Assembly (NCBI GenBank): GCA_016199905.1 | Contig: JACQFU010000024.1 | Coordinates: 1 to 14,164 of the forward strand | Direction: 5' to 3' | DNA: 14,164 bases | Source of the DNA: Candidatus Wallbacteria bacterium | GTDB taxonomy: Bacteria > Muiribacteriota > UBA6191 > JACPRK01 | Shown here: positions 13,726-14,164 of the stretch, one piece after another | How positions within the stretch are numbered: the stretch's first letter is position 1 | Layout of the letters: each line of letters begins with the position of its first letter | Program-made: the position numbers and the translations under genes | Notes under the pieces: generated by a model | Told to the model about the DNA's origin: nothing | The model's input: the letters and a program-made list of their open reading frames with translations, nothing else | Databases searched by the model: none

Positions 13726-14164
13726 ATGACGCTGCACCTTTCGCCTCTGCGCGCTCACGCAGTCACACAAACGCTGTTTGCCCCCACGTCGCTCGAGAGG
13801 GCAATGGACCGTCTCGGATTCGTCCAGGCCGATCCGATCCGATCGCCGGCGACGGCCCAGGACCTGATCCTGAGGCACCGGGTCACGGACTACAGGGCCG
13901 GAGATCTCGAGCGGCGATATCCCGCGATGGAGCTGGAAGAGGACTATCTATACGCCTACGGCTTCGTGCCGCGGCGGATCGGCCGGCTGCTGCACCCCCG
14001 GCGAGGCCGGGAGTTGTCTGCCTTGGAGCGACAAGTGCTCGAGACCGTCCGCTCTTCCGGGCAGATCCATCCCCGCCAGCTCGAGGTTCGGTTCGGGCGC
14101 GGCCGCGTCGTCAACGCCTGGGGCGGCCATTCGAAGGCGACGACTCGCGCGCTGGATCTGCTGC
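13726..14164 (+). CDS. YcaQ/AlkZ-family winged-helix DNA glycosylase, N-terminal part
   Basis: 146 codons are visible; the gene runs off the window. The family is recognised from MDRLGFVQADPIRSPATAQD, LILRHRVTDYRAGDLERRY and the following Tyr-rich segment, which match the HTH_42 glycosylases that excise alkylated bases or unhook interstrand crosslinks. Gln34-Ala-Asp36 corresponds to the catalytic Q-x-D motif of the YcaQ-like branch. ATG 13726 gives the usual short N-terminus (MTLHLSPLRA); an in-frame ATG 18 nt upstream (13708) is the alternative. Neither has a good Shine-Dalgarno sequence. It is divergent from the RING-like gene, with starts about 87 bp apart. Role: DNA repair, acting alone in most genomes. 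Confidence 0.82.
   Translation, partial: MTLHLSPLRAHAVTQTLFAPTSLERAMDRLGFVQADPIRSPATAQDLILRHRVTDYRAGDLERRYPAMELEEDYLYAYGFVPRRIGRLLHPRRGRELSALERQVLETVRSSGQIHPRQLEVRFGRGRVVNAWGGHSKATTRALDLL

Overview
This GC-rich window looks like a soil or sediment bacterium, possibly Acidobacteriota or a similar lineage with large genomes. The basis is a membrane-anchored PknB-type kinase, secreted proteins with a recurrent 'NLxGYP' C-terminal module, a prokaryotic RING-like membrane protein, and several genes whose -10 box sits right at the start codon (leaderless type). No rRNA, tRNA or other lineage marker is present, so the taxonomy is inference.

Layout. 2-163 is the 3' end of a plus-strand gene and 259-816 an unknown soluble protein. 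950-3992 is a minus-strand two-gene operon of exported lipid hydrolases: an alpha/beta lipase followed 4 bp later by a neutral-ceramidase-like protein, with a good promoter upstream (4111-4139). 4214-5714 holds two decayed relatives of one secreted-protein family pointing tail to tail, each broken by a frameshift. 5716-6775 is an MNT/HEPN toxin-antitoxin-type pair with overlapping genes. 6897-7325 is the front half of an NAD-dependent epimerase that stops abruptly. It abuts the most interesting locus, 7342-8529: a rhodanese domain fused in frame to a two-helix potassium-channel-like module, interrupted by a single in-frame TGA exactly where relatives as I recall them carry the second Cys of a C-x4-C motif. 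The TGA may be selenocysteine, a nonsense mutation or an error.

8688-10940 encodes a Ser/Thr kinase with one membrane helix and a large unrecognised C-terminal domain. 10941-11749 is gene-poor: it holds a perfect 28-bp palindrome overlapping a strong ribosome binding site, and a small acidic protein. 11750-12639 is a translationally coupled DUF6932 plus XRE-regulator pair, resembling a toxin-antitoxin module, with a leaderless promoter and an overlapping dyad. 12842-13639 (minus) is a RING-like zinc protein with two membrane helices. 13726 to the end is the start of a YcaQ/AlkZ-type DNA glycosylase.

The window therefore mixes housekeeping-type genes with accessory modules and gene debris. 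Two TA-like pairs, two broken secreted-protein genes and a truncated epimerase all lie between 4.2 and 12.6 kb, which suggests a rearrangement-prone stretch.
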